This document shows positions 1 to 15,039 of a stretch of 64,000 bases of DNA, one piece after another. Made by a program: the position numbers and the translations under genes. Location: NCBI RefSeq assembly GCF_051106095.1, contig NC_135793.1, positions 2,027,501 through 2,091,500 on the forward strand, given 5' to 3'. Source of the stretch: Pogona vitticeps (lineage: Eukaryota; Chordata; Lepidosauria; Squamata; Agamidae). The notes below the pieces were generated by a model. It saw only the letters and a list, made by a program, of their open reading frames with translations, made no database searches and was not told where the DNA came from. Every line of letters begins with the position of its first letter. Within the stretch, counting starts at the first letter, position 1.

Positions 1-1091
1 AAATGAGAATTCTTTGCTGCGTGCTCTAACACACTCCCTTGAGCTACAACAGAGGTCTCCAGGAATCCCAAGGATGGAGCCATGGCAGCCGCAAGGGAGA
101 TCGGACTGTTGTGATACACCTCTGTCCTCTCAAGTACCCCCCCCCTTGCTGCCTGTAGGTTGATGGAGGTGGAAGACCAAATGCAATGGTCTTTCCTGCT
201 TCAGGAAAAACAAAGAGAGTAAAAGTGCCTTCCTACCCATGCATTCTTGAGTTGTGAGTGGTCTGGTCACAGGACTGCAGTTGCTTCTGGGGTCTAGTGA
301 CTCATGTCTTAGCCTCACTTTAGTTCAGGGTGCTTGCAAAATGAGAAACTGGAAAATGCTGAACTCCGTGCCCCGCCTAACTTGTGGGAGCAGAATTGAT
401 TTGTAGGCACGAAAGATATTCCGCACAGTCCCCGATTCCACATTATTTTTGAATGGATGCTGTTAGACATGGAGGCGGGGGTGGGGAGGAGCTTCCCCAG
501 GCATTGAAGTCCCCCCCCCTTCTGAGAAGTCTTGGAGGCTTCCAAGAGATTTCACCAAACATGCCTTCCACGTTTTCGAGAATAGCTGCATGTTAGAAAG
601 ACCAGAAACTTGATTATAAAGGAGTCTTCGGAAGCTGAACCCTCAACGCAACCTCATGTTCTGTGCTTCCATTCACACCATACACTGAATCCTGTCATCT
701 CTTGTTAAGCAGGGTTGGTAGAAGATCAAATACCTGCTGAATGTATTTAACGAGAGAAAATCATAAGGCAAAAGAAAGATAAACGCTGATACTCCTTTTG
801 TTTTGCCTCCCCATTTTTTAAAAAAAAGCCTATTGACTGTAGTTTTGTGCAGAGTAGCTCGTAAGGCATCATCAATCACAAAAGAAGGTGTGTGCCTAGT
901 AAAATACGACAAACTCTTTCTTAATTCTGTCCTTCTGATGAAGACAAACATCAAACAACAACAGCAGGAGAGATGACACAGTTTTAAGAGATGTGTTTTA
1001 CTTCTGACACCCTTCAGGTAACATTCTGCCTTCCACGGGGAATACATTGTGAAATAAGTATCTCTTGCCCCCAGAAAAGACAAGAGGGAAC

Positions 1092-1111
1092 GAGAGAGAG
1101 AGAGAGAGAGA
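1092..1111. repeat. (AG)n microsatellite
   Basis: About ten uninterrupted AG dinucleotides. No other structure is visible around it. Confidence 0.9.
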
Positions 1112-2029
1112 TGGATCAATTCCAAACAGCCAGACATTTGCCAAGGAGCCTGTTCTCCACTGTTTTAATGAATTCCACAAAGGGAAAAAAAATACATGAG
1201 TTTGCTGAAACTGGATACACTGGGAACTCCAGTTGCAAAATGCTGAATGCTTGTGTTTTTCCTTGGTTTAATGCACACATCAGGCAAAGTTCCTCAGCAC
1301 TTGAAAAGGAAGCAGACAGACATGGGTGGGATGAGGGGAGGAAGGGCAGAAAAGTAGTTATTCCAAAGTTCAAAGAACATTCAGCTGGAGGGCTAGAAAC
1401 CTTGAAGGAAGAAGGAGTAATTTTTTCAGCCAGGTTATGAGGGCGGAAATAAGAAACTTCAGCGAAACAAAATCCTTTTAACTAAAAAAAAAAAAACTGT
1501 ACAAAAAGTTTCATTCCTTTCACAGAAACCCAAAAAAGTTACTGAGCACAATTAACAATACAGTTAACATCGAATGATTGTCTTGGCAGGCAGAAAAATT
1601 TGCAGATGGCAGCTAGGGAAAGATTCGAGAAAATAAAAGGACAGCCAGAAAACCCTGAAACCTCAATAACAACACCAACAACAATAATAATAAAAATGTG
1701 GGGTTTTTTTCATTTTTATACATAAAGTTCAAATCAATACGCAGACGACACTCACCAAGGAAATAATAGAGGTTGTTTAGAAACAAGTGTCCTGCAGATT
1801 GAATCAGGTTGATGTTGTGTTATATACATACATCCTTCAGTTCTTTTCAACCTAGCCATCCGTCTATCCAAACCATTTATGAAGCCTAGGGTGATTTGGT
1901 TGGCCCCCATAAGGCATCACCGGTCTCCCACACTGAGTGCTGGCATGGCATCTCCGTCTATGTAAGCATAATAAACACTTGAGTTGCACAGGTCCACCTC
2001 GAGCAGAAGGGGGAAATTATCTGGAAATA

Positions 2030-2240
2030 GTAATAATACCTTAGAGGTGCAGAGCTGGATGGGACCCTCTAGGTCAGTGGTCCCCAACCTTGGGCCTCCA
2101 GATGTTCTTGGACTACAACTCCCAGAAGCCTTCACCAACACCTCTGCTGGACAGGATTTCTGGGAGCTGAAGTCCAAGAACATCTGGAGGCCCAAGGTTG
2201 AGGAACACTGACCTAACCCACTGAGCTATCCAGCAGTTTT
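2030..2240 (-). mobile_element. tRNA-derived SINE split by a MITE
   Basis: Read on the minus strand, 2236-2211 is the tRNA-like SINE head (gctggatagctcagtggg), and 2073-2035 matches the 3' part of the short SINE type (gagggtccc.tccagctctgc followed by an ATT-rich tail), as in the copy at 24452-24595. The palindromic MITE at 2075-2210 sits between the two parts. The middle of the SINE (B-box side, about 80 bp) is missing, so the event combined insertion with deletion. Confidence 0.6.
2075..2210. mobile_element. hAT-type palindromic MITE (copy 1)
   Basis: Ends are cagtggtccccaacctt and its inverse aaggttgaggaacactg. The two arms carry GACTACAACTCCCAGAA-like sequence and its complement, as in the other copies at 9.1, 13.6, 13.8, 39.9 and 40.9 kb. 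No open frame. The 8-bp flanks do not match, consistent with the deletion in the surrounding SINE. Confidence 0.75.
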
Positions 2241-3924
2241 GTCTGTGGACTTTTACAAAGAGCACACAGTTATGAACCAGGTAAACTGCCGGCGAGTGAT
2301 GAAACTACAGGCAGCGCCAACCTTTTCCTAGGTATATGTTATTTCCTGCAAACATTTGAGGATCTAAAATGACTCATTTTAAAGGATAAGTAGGAACAGT
2401 CTGTTTTGGCTGCTTAGAGGCAGAGATTTTTCTGTTTGAGAGAGAAGCGTCTGGCTTTAGATCACTGCAGCCTCACTGAGTTTAAGGGGGAGTTTGTAGT
2501 TGCCGATTCTCCACTACCTTGTTCTGTGAAGAATCAACACGACACCGAAAAGGGCAGGGAGAGCAAGATTTTGGAAAGGACATAACTTTGTCATGTTCTT
2601 CCAACAGAGACAAGAAGAATGATTCCATGAAAGAGAAGAAAAAACAAGAGGTGCATCGCTGGCAAATATGTCAATAGTTGTAACGATCATACGAGGAAAG
2701 CAGGATTTTTCACTGGGACTACAGCAAGCTGGGAAAAATGGTGCTGTGGCCCTCATGTTTTGTGGGGAACTGGATGGGGCCCTTAGAAAAACATGCTTTT
2801 GGGAGCCACTCCTGACTGCCCATGTTAAGGCTTCACTGAAATGTGGCAACAGCTGAAATGTGGCAACAGATCGAGGGCGATCTTCTCACTACTTTTCAGA
2901 ACTCTTAAAACCAACAGGTAGAGCTGTGGCTCTGAAGGGCGCCAAAGAACAAAACGTTGAACCTCGTTCCAGCCACAGGGGCAAGAACTCGAGGAGAGAT
3001 GAAAAGCAAAATAGGGCCAAGACCCAAAATGAGTTTGAAGACCTTGGTCCTGCCCGTTTGGTCCACAGCAGAGATGCCGACTTAACCAAGCACCGTCTTA
3101 AAAGAGGTTGTGATTGTTGTTTTCCCCCCCCCCCAAACTCCTTTCAATCCCGGTGGCTGCTCTTGAGGCACTTAAGAAATAGAGATCATATTTCTTCTGA
3201 AGAAAAATATGCCGCTGAGGCCAAATGACGGCCTCCAGGATATGTTTTTTGGTCCTCAAACCGTTATGTAGATATAGGGCAGTAAATAAACACACGAGTA
3301 CATATTCTATAAGAGTGACTGGAAGCGGTCTGAGCAGATTGTAATTAATGCTTGACATAAATAGCTACTCAACATGTCTTCTGATCTATGCCTTTAAGCA
3401 CTGCTCTCCAAGCTAATGATCTCTTGATGATCTGGCTTACAAATCCCATTATCCCCAGGTAACAGGGTCACTGAGGGGTTGATGATAATTGCTATCTTTG
3501 CAGCGTATCTGGTTAGGGAAGGCTGCCTTTCAGGCTGGGGAAGGAAGTACATCGTCTTCGCCAACTCTCATCTAACTTTGTTGGCATGGGAGAAGACATT
3601 GCGGAAAAGAACAGAAGATGCTAAGAAGAACCTCCTGAGTTCAGATCTTGGGCCCACGGATTCCAGAGCCCTCTTTCCAGCAACGGTCAGCTCCTCAGCT
3701 GTCCACAAGCAGGAGAGGAAAACCAAGACCCATTGGTTCTCAAAAAGAGATATTGTGGCCTTCAACCGGCCAGTGCTTGGAATGGCTTCAAAGTGGTATA
3801 GTTACAGGCACTGCCTTCTTGCATAACACAAGGATGGCAACTTTGCTTTTCAACATAGCATAATGTGTCCGACTGAAATTACTTTATTCATGCAATGGCT
3901 TGTGTTTTCTAGTTCCTTTGGAAT

Positions 3925-4003
3925 CCTAGAATCGTGGAGTTGGAAGGAGCCTATAAGGCCATGGAGTCCAACTCGCTGCTCAAGGCAAGAATCCAAATCA
4001 TGA
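3925..4003 (-). mobile_element. CR1/L3-type LINE 3' tip
   Basis: On the plus strand it reads as the complement of a CR1 3' end: gagttggaagg, then cctataaggccat, then gagtccaactc, then a caaggcaagaatccaaat-like stretch. Only about 80 bp remain, the usual severe 5' truncation for this clade. Larger copies lie at 25.8, 27.7 and 33.3 kb. Confidence 0.75.
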
Positions 4004-4383
4004 TACTTTTAAGGACTTTTTAAGAAGCATTTTTATTGTTTCTCCCTTTTCCAGACCCCAAATTTTATGGCATCCCTCTGTCGGTCTTAGGGTGTGATCC
4101 CACGGGCAAAGAGCTTGCATTTTGGACTGCGGTCTAGTGAGAGCGATTTCCTGCTGAGAGCTGAACTCCAGCCCGACCCCAATCCATACCGAAGCAGAAG
4201 CATTTTTGGTCCCATCTAAGGCTACGTCTTTTAGGGGCTGGCCTGGAGCGAGTCCCCCATTGTGGAGATTCCCTCTTGCGAATTCCGGTGCAATCAGACA
4301 TGCACCTTTCTCGCCCTCTGATCTCACTCTTAATCCTTTCCCAAAAGAACAGAAGATCATGAAAGAAGGGATGAACGCCCTAC

Positions 4384-4490
4384 GTAACAAATAATGTAAC
4401 CAATTATTTTTTCAACATTGTAATGAGTAACAGCAACAAGTTACATTTCAAACACTGTAATAAGTAACAGGAACAAATTACTTCTTAGAA
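4384..4490. repeat. GTAAC-rich repeat with tandem ~37-bp units
   Basis: Two imperfect consecutive units share gtaatRagtaacagSaaca followed by agttac or aattac. Looser relatives rich in GTAAC/GTTAC occur near 20.16-20.21, 23.72-23.86, 51.95-52.02 and 59.22-59.31 kb. I cannot assign a family. Confidence 0.45.
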
Positions 4491-4656
4491 GTCCATTTCC
4501 CCAGTTCCCACCAGTATCTGCGGTGACTTTTACTAGATCTTGCTTGCTTGTTCTGTTGTGGTGTTCTTGAGCAGAGATGCCCACATGGAGAAACAGATGA
4601 GAATATCAGGGGGGAAAGCTTCAAAGTATTTTCTCCAACATGTTACTTATTTACAC

Positions 4657-4729
4657 CAGTGGCCAGCACAGCAAGATTTCTGGAAACTGCAGTCCGAGAA
4701 CATCTGGGACCCCAATTTGAGAACCACTG
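4657..4729. mobile_element. hAT-type MITE, internally deleted copy
   Basis: Starts with cagtggccagcacagcaag, which is the middle of the full element fused to the terminal CAGTGG. It ends with the right arm (agtccgagaacatctggg) and the terminal aaccactg. About half the element is missing. Confidence 0.6.
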
Positions 4730-7700
4730 CTTTATACAACAAGCTGGGAACATCACACCAGCCTGGTTCACATGGCGCAGTAACCCAGATTTTCCCCTCT
4801 CTTATCTTTGCTTTCCAAAAATCTGGCCTCCTGTGAATGAGCAACGCCATTGCACTCCGTGCTCTCTCCCAATAGGCGTGGCTAAACAAACCAGGAAATC
4901 TCCACCTGAAGCTGGTTTAGTGTTATGTCAGACCAGCTCCCTGGCTTGCTCCTCACCAAAGTCACAAACCAGGGTTGATGTTTAACACACTGGCTTAGTT
5001 CGGAGAGCATCAATCTATTGACCATACAGGCTGGAGATGATAGATGCTGTAATCTAAGAGGGCCTCAGTTGGGGGGGGGCAGACTGCCTTGCCCACTGAG
5101 GGAGGTTATTAAGGGGTTCAGTGCAAAGGTCCTTTGGCCTATCTAAGGGGAATCAAACGGACACCCCTGTTCTGAATAATCATCTTGTGTTCTGGAGAAA
5201 ACAAACACGATGCTAAGGATGTTATTTCTGGACTGCCATTTCCCGTATCACCAACTTTCTTTCTTTTTCTCTCCTTCCCCCCCTTCCCAAATTTTAAACA
5301 CATCAAAATATTCTGGAACAAAATGAAAACTTTGGTATCCATCGTAAGTGTCACCATTGATTACCACATCCTCCCCACCCACCCCAACAAGGGACCACCG
5401 TATTAAAACTTCATAAGCATTCTTAGCAGCAGTTGAGTTTCTCTTTAATTTTGCCAGTTACCCCCTTGGCACTGCCGACACAGAAACTGCCCAGAGGTGT
5501 CAATTTCAAAATATTTACTAATAGACGCCCAATTTCCCCAAATCTCTCCTGATTCACCGCTTCCTGGTGAGGCGTCAACGGTCCTCTCACCTCGATTTCA
5601 ACACTTCCTTCATCTCTGGAGCCGATGGCAATTTAATAAATCGCAGATGGAACCCATTGAACACTGCAGCTGGGTTTTGCCTTTAGATGTGTGCAAATGT
5701 TGTGGGAGGGAGGGGTGAGGGAGGATCACAACAGGTACAAAGATACTACAGGTGGCCATGAGGTTTCCATTCAGAGAGGAAAGCATTACGTTAAATAGGT
5801 AGAACATGTTGCGGACAAGAGTAGAGAGACCTGTAACAGGAAGTACGATCTTTGGGTTGATTCCAGGTAGGCAAACGGGAAGAAGATGCCTGACAGGGAT
5901 GAAATGGCTTGACTTCGGGGAACAGTTGGATCGGCTTCAAAGATGGAGGTAACACTTCAGAATTGCTGAGAAAAGGGGGCACGTAGGTAGAGAGTTCAGT
6001 CTATGGAATGCAGAATCTCAGAGCAAAGCTTAAAAAGCCGCCCAAGGATATATGAGAAAACAGAAATCATAATTATATGTAGTTATATAGTGTCCTCTCT
6101 TTTCTCCATGCTCAAAGCACTTAACTGCACTCTCTTGTAATCTTTACAACTTAGAAAGGAGGCGGTGTGATTACCCCATGTGGAACAATCAGAACGAGAG
6201 AGAGAAAAGGGGGGGTGTCGAAGGCCATCTCTACTGGAAGGAGAGGCTTTGAAATGCACGGCTCAAATCCCTGCCCTCTTCAGCTCTTCACTGACACTGC
6301 ATTTTAAGAGCCCTTGTTGCCCAGTGCAGGCTGGCTTTCCTCCTCTTCAAAAACCTCCTTCCTGGTCCTGTATCTCCTCATGGACATGCAGAGCGGAAGG
6401 GGCCAAGCCATCGCTCTTCCTCTTGCCCTCGCCGGTTCCCTACCCCGTGCTTGTTTGTGCACAGGATACAAGATGGGTCACACAGCCCCTTGCGTGTTGG
6501 GAAGCCTCCCAGTGTGGACACCTCCTCTTCTGCTCATCATTAGACAAAAAGATGCTGACCAAAACAGAGAGGCAGCTTGAACTAGAAGTTCAGGTGGTCT
6601 GGAACCCAAACAAGGGAGACAGGGCAAGCTTGTGAGTCTCCCTCCCATCATTGGTCTCCTTGTAAAGGGCCTCCAAAATGTTGACATTTCATGATGCCTT
6701 CATGAATATTTGAGGCCCGAGCATCCTTACGGAGCAGGATCGGCACCTGGAGGCCTCCAAGCCGGATGCAGCCTTGGATTCTTGCCAAAATGTTGCCTCG
6801 CCAGGAAGCTTTGGGTGATGCCCTCAGATGCCACCTTGCCAGGAAAACGTATTCTTGAGAAACATACGAATGTCTAGTCTAGGAAGCTTCTGGGAGTAGC
6901 GATCTGGCTTTGAAACAAGGCAGAGACCCCCACCCTGGCTGGGTTATTTGGGGAGCTGCTGTCCAAAACCACTGCTTTCCTCCTCTCTCCTCTCCACGTT
7001 CTCCGAGGTGATCCACTGCATCAAGGGTGTTTCTTGCAGAACCGAAAGCTGTCCACCCCTCAACAAATAAAAAGTAAAGAGAAATCTACAAACACATACA
7101 ACTCACAGCTCAGGGAGCTGGCAATACGATGGCCCGTCTTTCCTAGTTGGCTATATTATTTCCATGGAACGTGTACAAAAGGAACGTATATATATTAATG
7201 CCGGATCGACACAGATGCCAAACAACACTTCCTAGAACGGCCAAACGAAGAAGGCTGGGTGCCGTTCTGGAACCGTGGGAGGCCAAAGCATCATCTGTGG
7301 AGGTCCCCTTGGTTTCTCATGGCACGGTACTGCAGATCTGGCCGTTTACAAAAACTTCACATTGGAAAGAAGGGCTGGAAAAGAACGAATTACGAAACCT
7401 GGGGGGGGGGGGAGATAAAAAAAAACACACGAAGATACACTTTGCCAAGCTGTGAAGGCACGATGGAAGGAGTCTGACCCTTCTCCTTGTGTTTGGATTT
7501 GAAATGGGCATTCATCACGTGGAGCAACCATGGATGTAGACGCTACTCTGAACTCGCCACCATGAGCATTTCAGGACTTCAGAGGGCCAGTATCTCCCAA
7601 AGGGACTGGTCAATCAGTGGCTGGGTTCTTCTCTCGTTGGAGCGACGTTGCAAGATATGGAAAGTTCAATGCGGGAAATGTAAGACGGAGGAGCTTTGTA

Positions 7701-8390
7701 TTAAAACCAAGCCGCTCGTGTCAATTGGAGACACAAATGCCAGGGAGATGGGATGGTGGTCAGTGTAACTGTTGTGGACAAGAGGAGGACGTGTTTGACT
7801 AGAGAAACGATTCCAGACTCATCCACACCTGCTGTTTTCCTCGTTGCCTCCCTGATGGGGCTCAAACGTCAGTTTTAGAATCTGGCTGTGACAAAATGAA
7901 CTCCCAAAGCAGCGCGACGAGAGAGGAAACTCCGCTTATGAGGCAAAATAACTAAGCACAATTATAGAATCAGCTTGTTTCGCTGTTGTTATTTTGCCGG
8001 GGAGGAAAACATGGCATGGGAGGAAACCAATGTAATCTATTAAAAATATATATATCTTAACAGCCACCTAGGCGTAATTCCTTATTCTGTCAACTAGTAA
8101 AATCAAGGCAGAGAAAACCGATTAAGAGTACTATCAAAACTTCCCCTGCAAGGAAGAGCCAAAGGGAAAACAAAGTCGATCTGAAAACCAACTGCACATA
8201 GTCCGGAAGGTCCTCCTTTTATGAGCAGGGCCCTTCCCACCTACAAATGGAAAGGCCTGATTCTGCTTAGGAAGCAGTGCTGGGCTCAGATGGGGGGGGG
8301 TCAGGATATGCTGGTGGTTCTGTCTGTGTCTCTCTCCCCCTCCCTGTGTTTCTATCCCTGGTTGGCACCAGGGAAGGTTGTGGGAGGGTT

Positions 8391-8611
8391 CTAGATGTGG
8401 GCCTCCATGGCCGGCGAGCCCGGAAGGAGCTCTCCGTTCAGAACCGTCTCTGAAACCAGCATCTTATCTTTCCCCGAATCCAGCCGTTTCTTCTTGAGCT
8501 GTCCTTGATGGATCAGGGGAACAAGGGCCAACACCAGGCCTCCGACGATCGGAGGGATTCCGGCAAAGTAGAAGGCGAAATGGTAAGTCCCAAAATGGTC
8601 ACGAAGAAACC
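8391..8611 (-). CDS. SLC16A2: SLC16A2 exon 6 (last coding exon), MCT8 C-terminus
   Basis: The acceptor is ..ttctag at 8613-8612. The first two bases finish a Gly codon begun in exon 5, then 72 residues follow to TAG at 8393-8391. The text runs FLRDHFGTYHFAFYFAGIPP, then a hydrophobic stretch IVGGLVLALVPLIH (helix 12), then a basic cytosolic tail KKKRLDSGKDKML and the end NGELLPGSPAMEAHI. Human MCT8 has the same number of residues after this junction (72) and the same KDKML and NGELLPGSP blocks, which separates it from SLC16A10. The final four residues are EAHI instead of the human EEPI. The frame is intact. Confidence 0.97.
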
Positions 8612-11187
<2,576 letters not shown>

Positions 11188-11590
11188 TCAGGAGCTGGCT
11201 CAAGGGCTTGAGCTAGGAGAAGGGGTGGACCCCAATTACATGGGAAGGGGCAGTCAATTTGCTCTGGGTTTTAGCCTGAACTTTATAACAGCCATCAAAG
11301 TTGCTGGGTCCCACTCCCAAAATATGGTCAGTACCATGGAGAGCTCCTCAGATTGGTTCTCCACTGGAGCCACTGGCTTCTCCCCTACAACCATGCACAC
11401 AAAGGTTGGGAAAAGTTCTTTATGGAAACTACATCACCCAGAATCCTCAAAGGAAGTATTTGCCCCCCCCACAAACTCTGACAGCACTTTACATTGAACA
11501 AGCCTCAACAAGCCTAGTAGGAGATGTGGGCTCTGCAGGTTCAGGGCAGCTGTTCCATCCTCACAGTAGTTCTAAGTGGACATTTCCAAA

Positions 11591-11636
11591 ACATCATCAC
11601 CATCATCATCACCATCACCATCACCATCACCATCAC

Positions 11637-11684
<48 letters not shown>
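11591..11684. repeat. (CAT/CAC)n trinucleotide microsatellite
   Basis: About 31 triplets of cat/cac, interspersed in the first half and pure cat in the second half. It gives spurious poly-His and poly-Ser frames on the plus strand. It is intronic in SLC16A2. Confidence 0.95.
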
Positions 11685-12292
11685 GCTTTAATATATTAAT
11701 GATAGAAAAGGGCCTAGAGATTGAGACCATCTCGGATCATCTGGTTTCTTTGAACAAAGAAGCCAGACGATCGGAGATAGCATCTGATAGCTTCCTGAGT
11801 CACTCGACTGCAGCAGAATACTGCCTCTCTCAACTTTGAGCCCAATGACGAAGGCACTGCTGAGACAAAAGGCCATTATCAAGGTTTGAGTCATAGAACG
11901 GCCCTTATGCTTCCCACTGGAGTAATATTCAAATCGTTACTTTGATGACTGATAAGAAGAACAAGTTCACCAACACTTATCGTAGAAAGGATCCGAAGCA
12001 CCAGCTCACATAATTCTGAAATTTCTTTGGGTGGCAACCTAGAATTAGCCTTGGCACTATCATGGAGCAGGAAGAAGTCAGCCAACCAGGCTTAGATCCG
12101 AGACAGTATCAAAGTGGCTTCTTGTTTTCTTTCATATGGTTGTCCTGAAACGTCTTCATCAAAGGTCAGTCCCTTCGGTTCTGAATGCCTGCCCACCCCC
12201 AGTTTAGTACAAGCAAGAGACAAGGTGGTTTTCTTCCCCTGATCCAAACTAGAGATGGGAAATTTTACCTTTTCTTTTTAAAAAGCTGCAAT

Positions 12293-12824
12293 TATATTCC
12301 AGCTAGTGTGCTCCCTGGTCATGAAAACTGGGTACTCCGGAAGCTGTGATTCTGAAAAGTCACTTTTCCTATCTCTGATTTCACTCCACCTGACTTTTAT
12401 TTTGAACTTAATTGGGACAGCTCAATGGGATTTTACATATACAGTGGACCCTCGACTCACGGAATTAATCCGCATTGGAACAGTGGCTGCAGGTCGAAAA
12501 GTCTGTAGGTCGAGGCTCCACTAACCTACAGTGCATTGAAAACCGATAAATCCATACCTGGCCGTTTTTGTTCCACTTTGGTTTTTTTCCTGGTCTGTAG
12601 GTCGATTCTCTGGCTGCAAGTCGAACCTAAATTTTGCAGCCAGGGAAGTCTGTAACTCGAAAAGTCTGTGAGTGAAGCCGTCTGTAAATCGAGGGTCCAC
12701 TGTATATATATGCTGAATAAAAGTCAGGTGGAGTGAAATCAGAGATAGGAAAAGCAACTTTTCAGAATCACAGCTTCCAGAATACCCAGTTTTCATGACC
12801 AGGGAGCACACTAGCTGGAATATA
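12293..12824. mobile_element. Foldback element with ~108-bp arms holding another MITE
   Basis: The left arm 12293-12401 (tatattccagctagtgtgct at its start) and the right arm 12717-12824 are reverse complements with only about five differences. Between them lie a 38-bp spacer and the TA-flanked MITE at 12440-12705. High arm identity means the hairpin formed recently or the arms are kept alike by gene conversion. Family unknown; there is no coding capacity. Confidence 0.7.
12440..12705. mobile_element. Mariner/pogo-like MITE with TA target sites
   Basis: Ends are TA-CAGTGGACCCTCGACTC and the inverse GATCGAGGGTCCACTG-TA in form (right end cgagggtccactgta). Internal motifs ctgtaggtcga and aagtctgtaactcga alternate. 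TA at both ends suggests Tc1/mariner or pogo mobilisation. It sits in the loop of the surrounding foldback. Confidence 0.65.
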
Positions 12825-12906
12825 GGTTAGGCTTCAGCACCTGGGACAGCTCAGAGAGACAGAAAGAGAGAGAGAGAGGAGCTGTCCCGGGTCCTGAAGC
12901 TTAACC
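12825..12906. repeat. Inverted repeat with (GA)n loop
   Basis: Arms 12825-12852 (starting ggttaggcttcagcacctgg) and 12879-12906 are 28-bp reverse complements with about three mismatches. The loop is a 26-bp GA-rich stretch. It abuts the right arm of the foldback at 12293-12824 with no gap. Confidence 0.75.
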
Positions 12907-12914
12907 TCTTTCTA

Positions 12915-13711
<797 letters not shown>

Positions 13712-13719
13712 GATTAGAC

Positions 13720-13855
13720 CAGTGGTCCTCAACCTTGGTCCTCCAGATGTTCTTGGGCTTCAACTCCCAGAAATCCTGGCCAGCAGAGATGGTGGTGAGG
13801 GCTTCTGGGAGTTGTAGTCCAAGAACATCTGGGGAACCAAGGTTGGGCACCACTG
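13720..13855. mobile_element. hAT-type MITE, second of a double insertion
   Basis: Starts cagtggtcctcaaccttggt and ends ggttgggcaccactg. It is flanked by perfect 8-bp duplications gattagac at 13712-13719 and 13856-13863, the length typical of hAT transposition. The left duplication is also the right flank of the preceding copy, so this copy inserted at the target site of the older one. Confidence 0.9.
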
Positions 13856-13964
13856 GATTAGACTATCAAAATCCTGATCCATTTATAGGATGTCATGACA
13901 GGGAACAAACGACGGTGCATCACTTAAAAACAAGAAACACAAAATAATGACCTCAGACCATGAA

Positions 13965-14050
13965 CTCTATTTAAAACAGTTTAAAACAAAATAGTGCCCC
14001 GGGCATTAGATGGGCGTGGGATATAAATGCAATGAAATAAATAAATAAAA
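13965..14050 (+). mobile_element. SINE 3' end with (AAAT)n tail
   Basis: The run gggcattagatgggcgtggg followed by atataaatgcaatgaaataaataaat is the tail of a common squamate SINE (compare gtaaaccactcagagtg and atatataagcaac at 62.1 kb). The 5' part is degraded. Confidence 0.55.
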
Positions 14051-15039
14051 TTCAGATGTACTTGGCCAGCCTGTATATTGCCTAACCAAGAAAGATCTAT
14101 AGATTTTGCCAACTATCTGAAGAAAGCCTTAAAATAATAAGATTTTGGACTAATTCTCCAGGAAAAAAAAATTAATTTTAGGCAGAGCAGGGCTCTCAAT
14201 ATTTTCTCCACAGGCATTCAGAAAAAGGAGGAAAAGGTTTGGAAAATAGCAGCAAAATGGCTGCCTGAAATAGATTTTTTTTAAAGTGCAGTTGCCTATG
14301 TTTAAACAGAGGACTTAATAAAGCCCTGTCTGTTTAATCTTCTAATTTTCTGCAGAAAGAAAGCTGTTTAAACACTACACATTAATTTTAAATGCACACA
14401 CACAGAAACACAAGCACACGTACTGCTGGAAGGAGGCTATCTTGCCAAATAAAAACAACAACAACAGAGGACTTGGAACGGAGAAAAGCTTTATAAGTAT
14501 AATATTTACTTCCTTACACGTCTCTCCTCTCAGCTGGTGAAGGAGACAACGGGGCACAATGGCTCTGCCGTCATTCAAAGGAAGCCTTAAAAACCAATTT
14601 TCTGCCCTTCCAGAATCGAGCAATATCAGAAGAACCACAGGAGGAGAAGCACAAGACAGCTTGTGCAATACAGTATGAACTACCCGGCTCCCGTCGGGCT
14701 TCCTTTCACTACGGAACAAACGCGTTCTTTTTGAAAAGGCGCATCAAAGGATTTCCATATGTAAAAAAAAAATGAACACAAAGGTTAGGACAGATGAAGA
14801 CCTCCATTTCTCGCTTCTATTGTGCTTCCTCTTTCAGAAAAGCAAAGATAAGCGGGACAGAAAGAATAAATGCTGAGATCGATGCTTAACCGGCATGAAT
14901 GTCTTCTTTTCATCTCGCAAACTCATTCCTCTTTACTAGCTGTCGGCTTTTGCTTCCAGAGGGTCTTCAACCAATGGTTTTCTAACAAATGGTTTTGCTC
15001 AGTGTCCTTGAGGGTGCACAGCAGGGCCTGGGAAACTTA

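Larger units (their letters stand above)
1..8390 (-). other. SLC16A2: 3' flank and probable long 3' UTR of SLC16A2
   Basis: This stretch lies downstream of the SLC16A2 stop codon on the minus strand. No coding exon is recognisable in either strand; the open frames are short and lack family similarity. The part from about 5.4 to 8.39 kb is nearly repeat-free, which suits a long 3' UTR (the mammalian gene has one of roughly 2 kb or more). I found no canonical AATAAA on the minus strand between 8390 and about 5000. The variant ATTAAA occurs at 5637-5632 and 5449-5444, and AATAAA occurs farther down near 4035 and 3895. The true 3' end is therefore undetermined. Repeats inside the stretch are listed separately. 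Confidence 0.5.

Noticed and set aside
11301-11699. Poly-His open frame
   Set aside because: It is a translation of the CAT microsatellite in SLC16A2 intron 3.
12306-12811. Two nearly identical short proteins on opposite strands
   Set aside because: They are the two arms of a foldback element, not paralogous genes.
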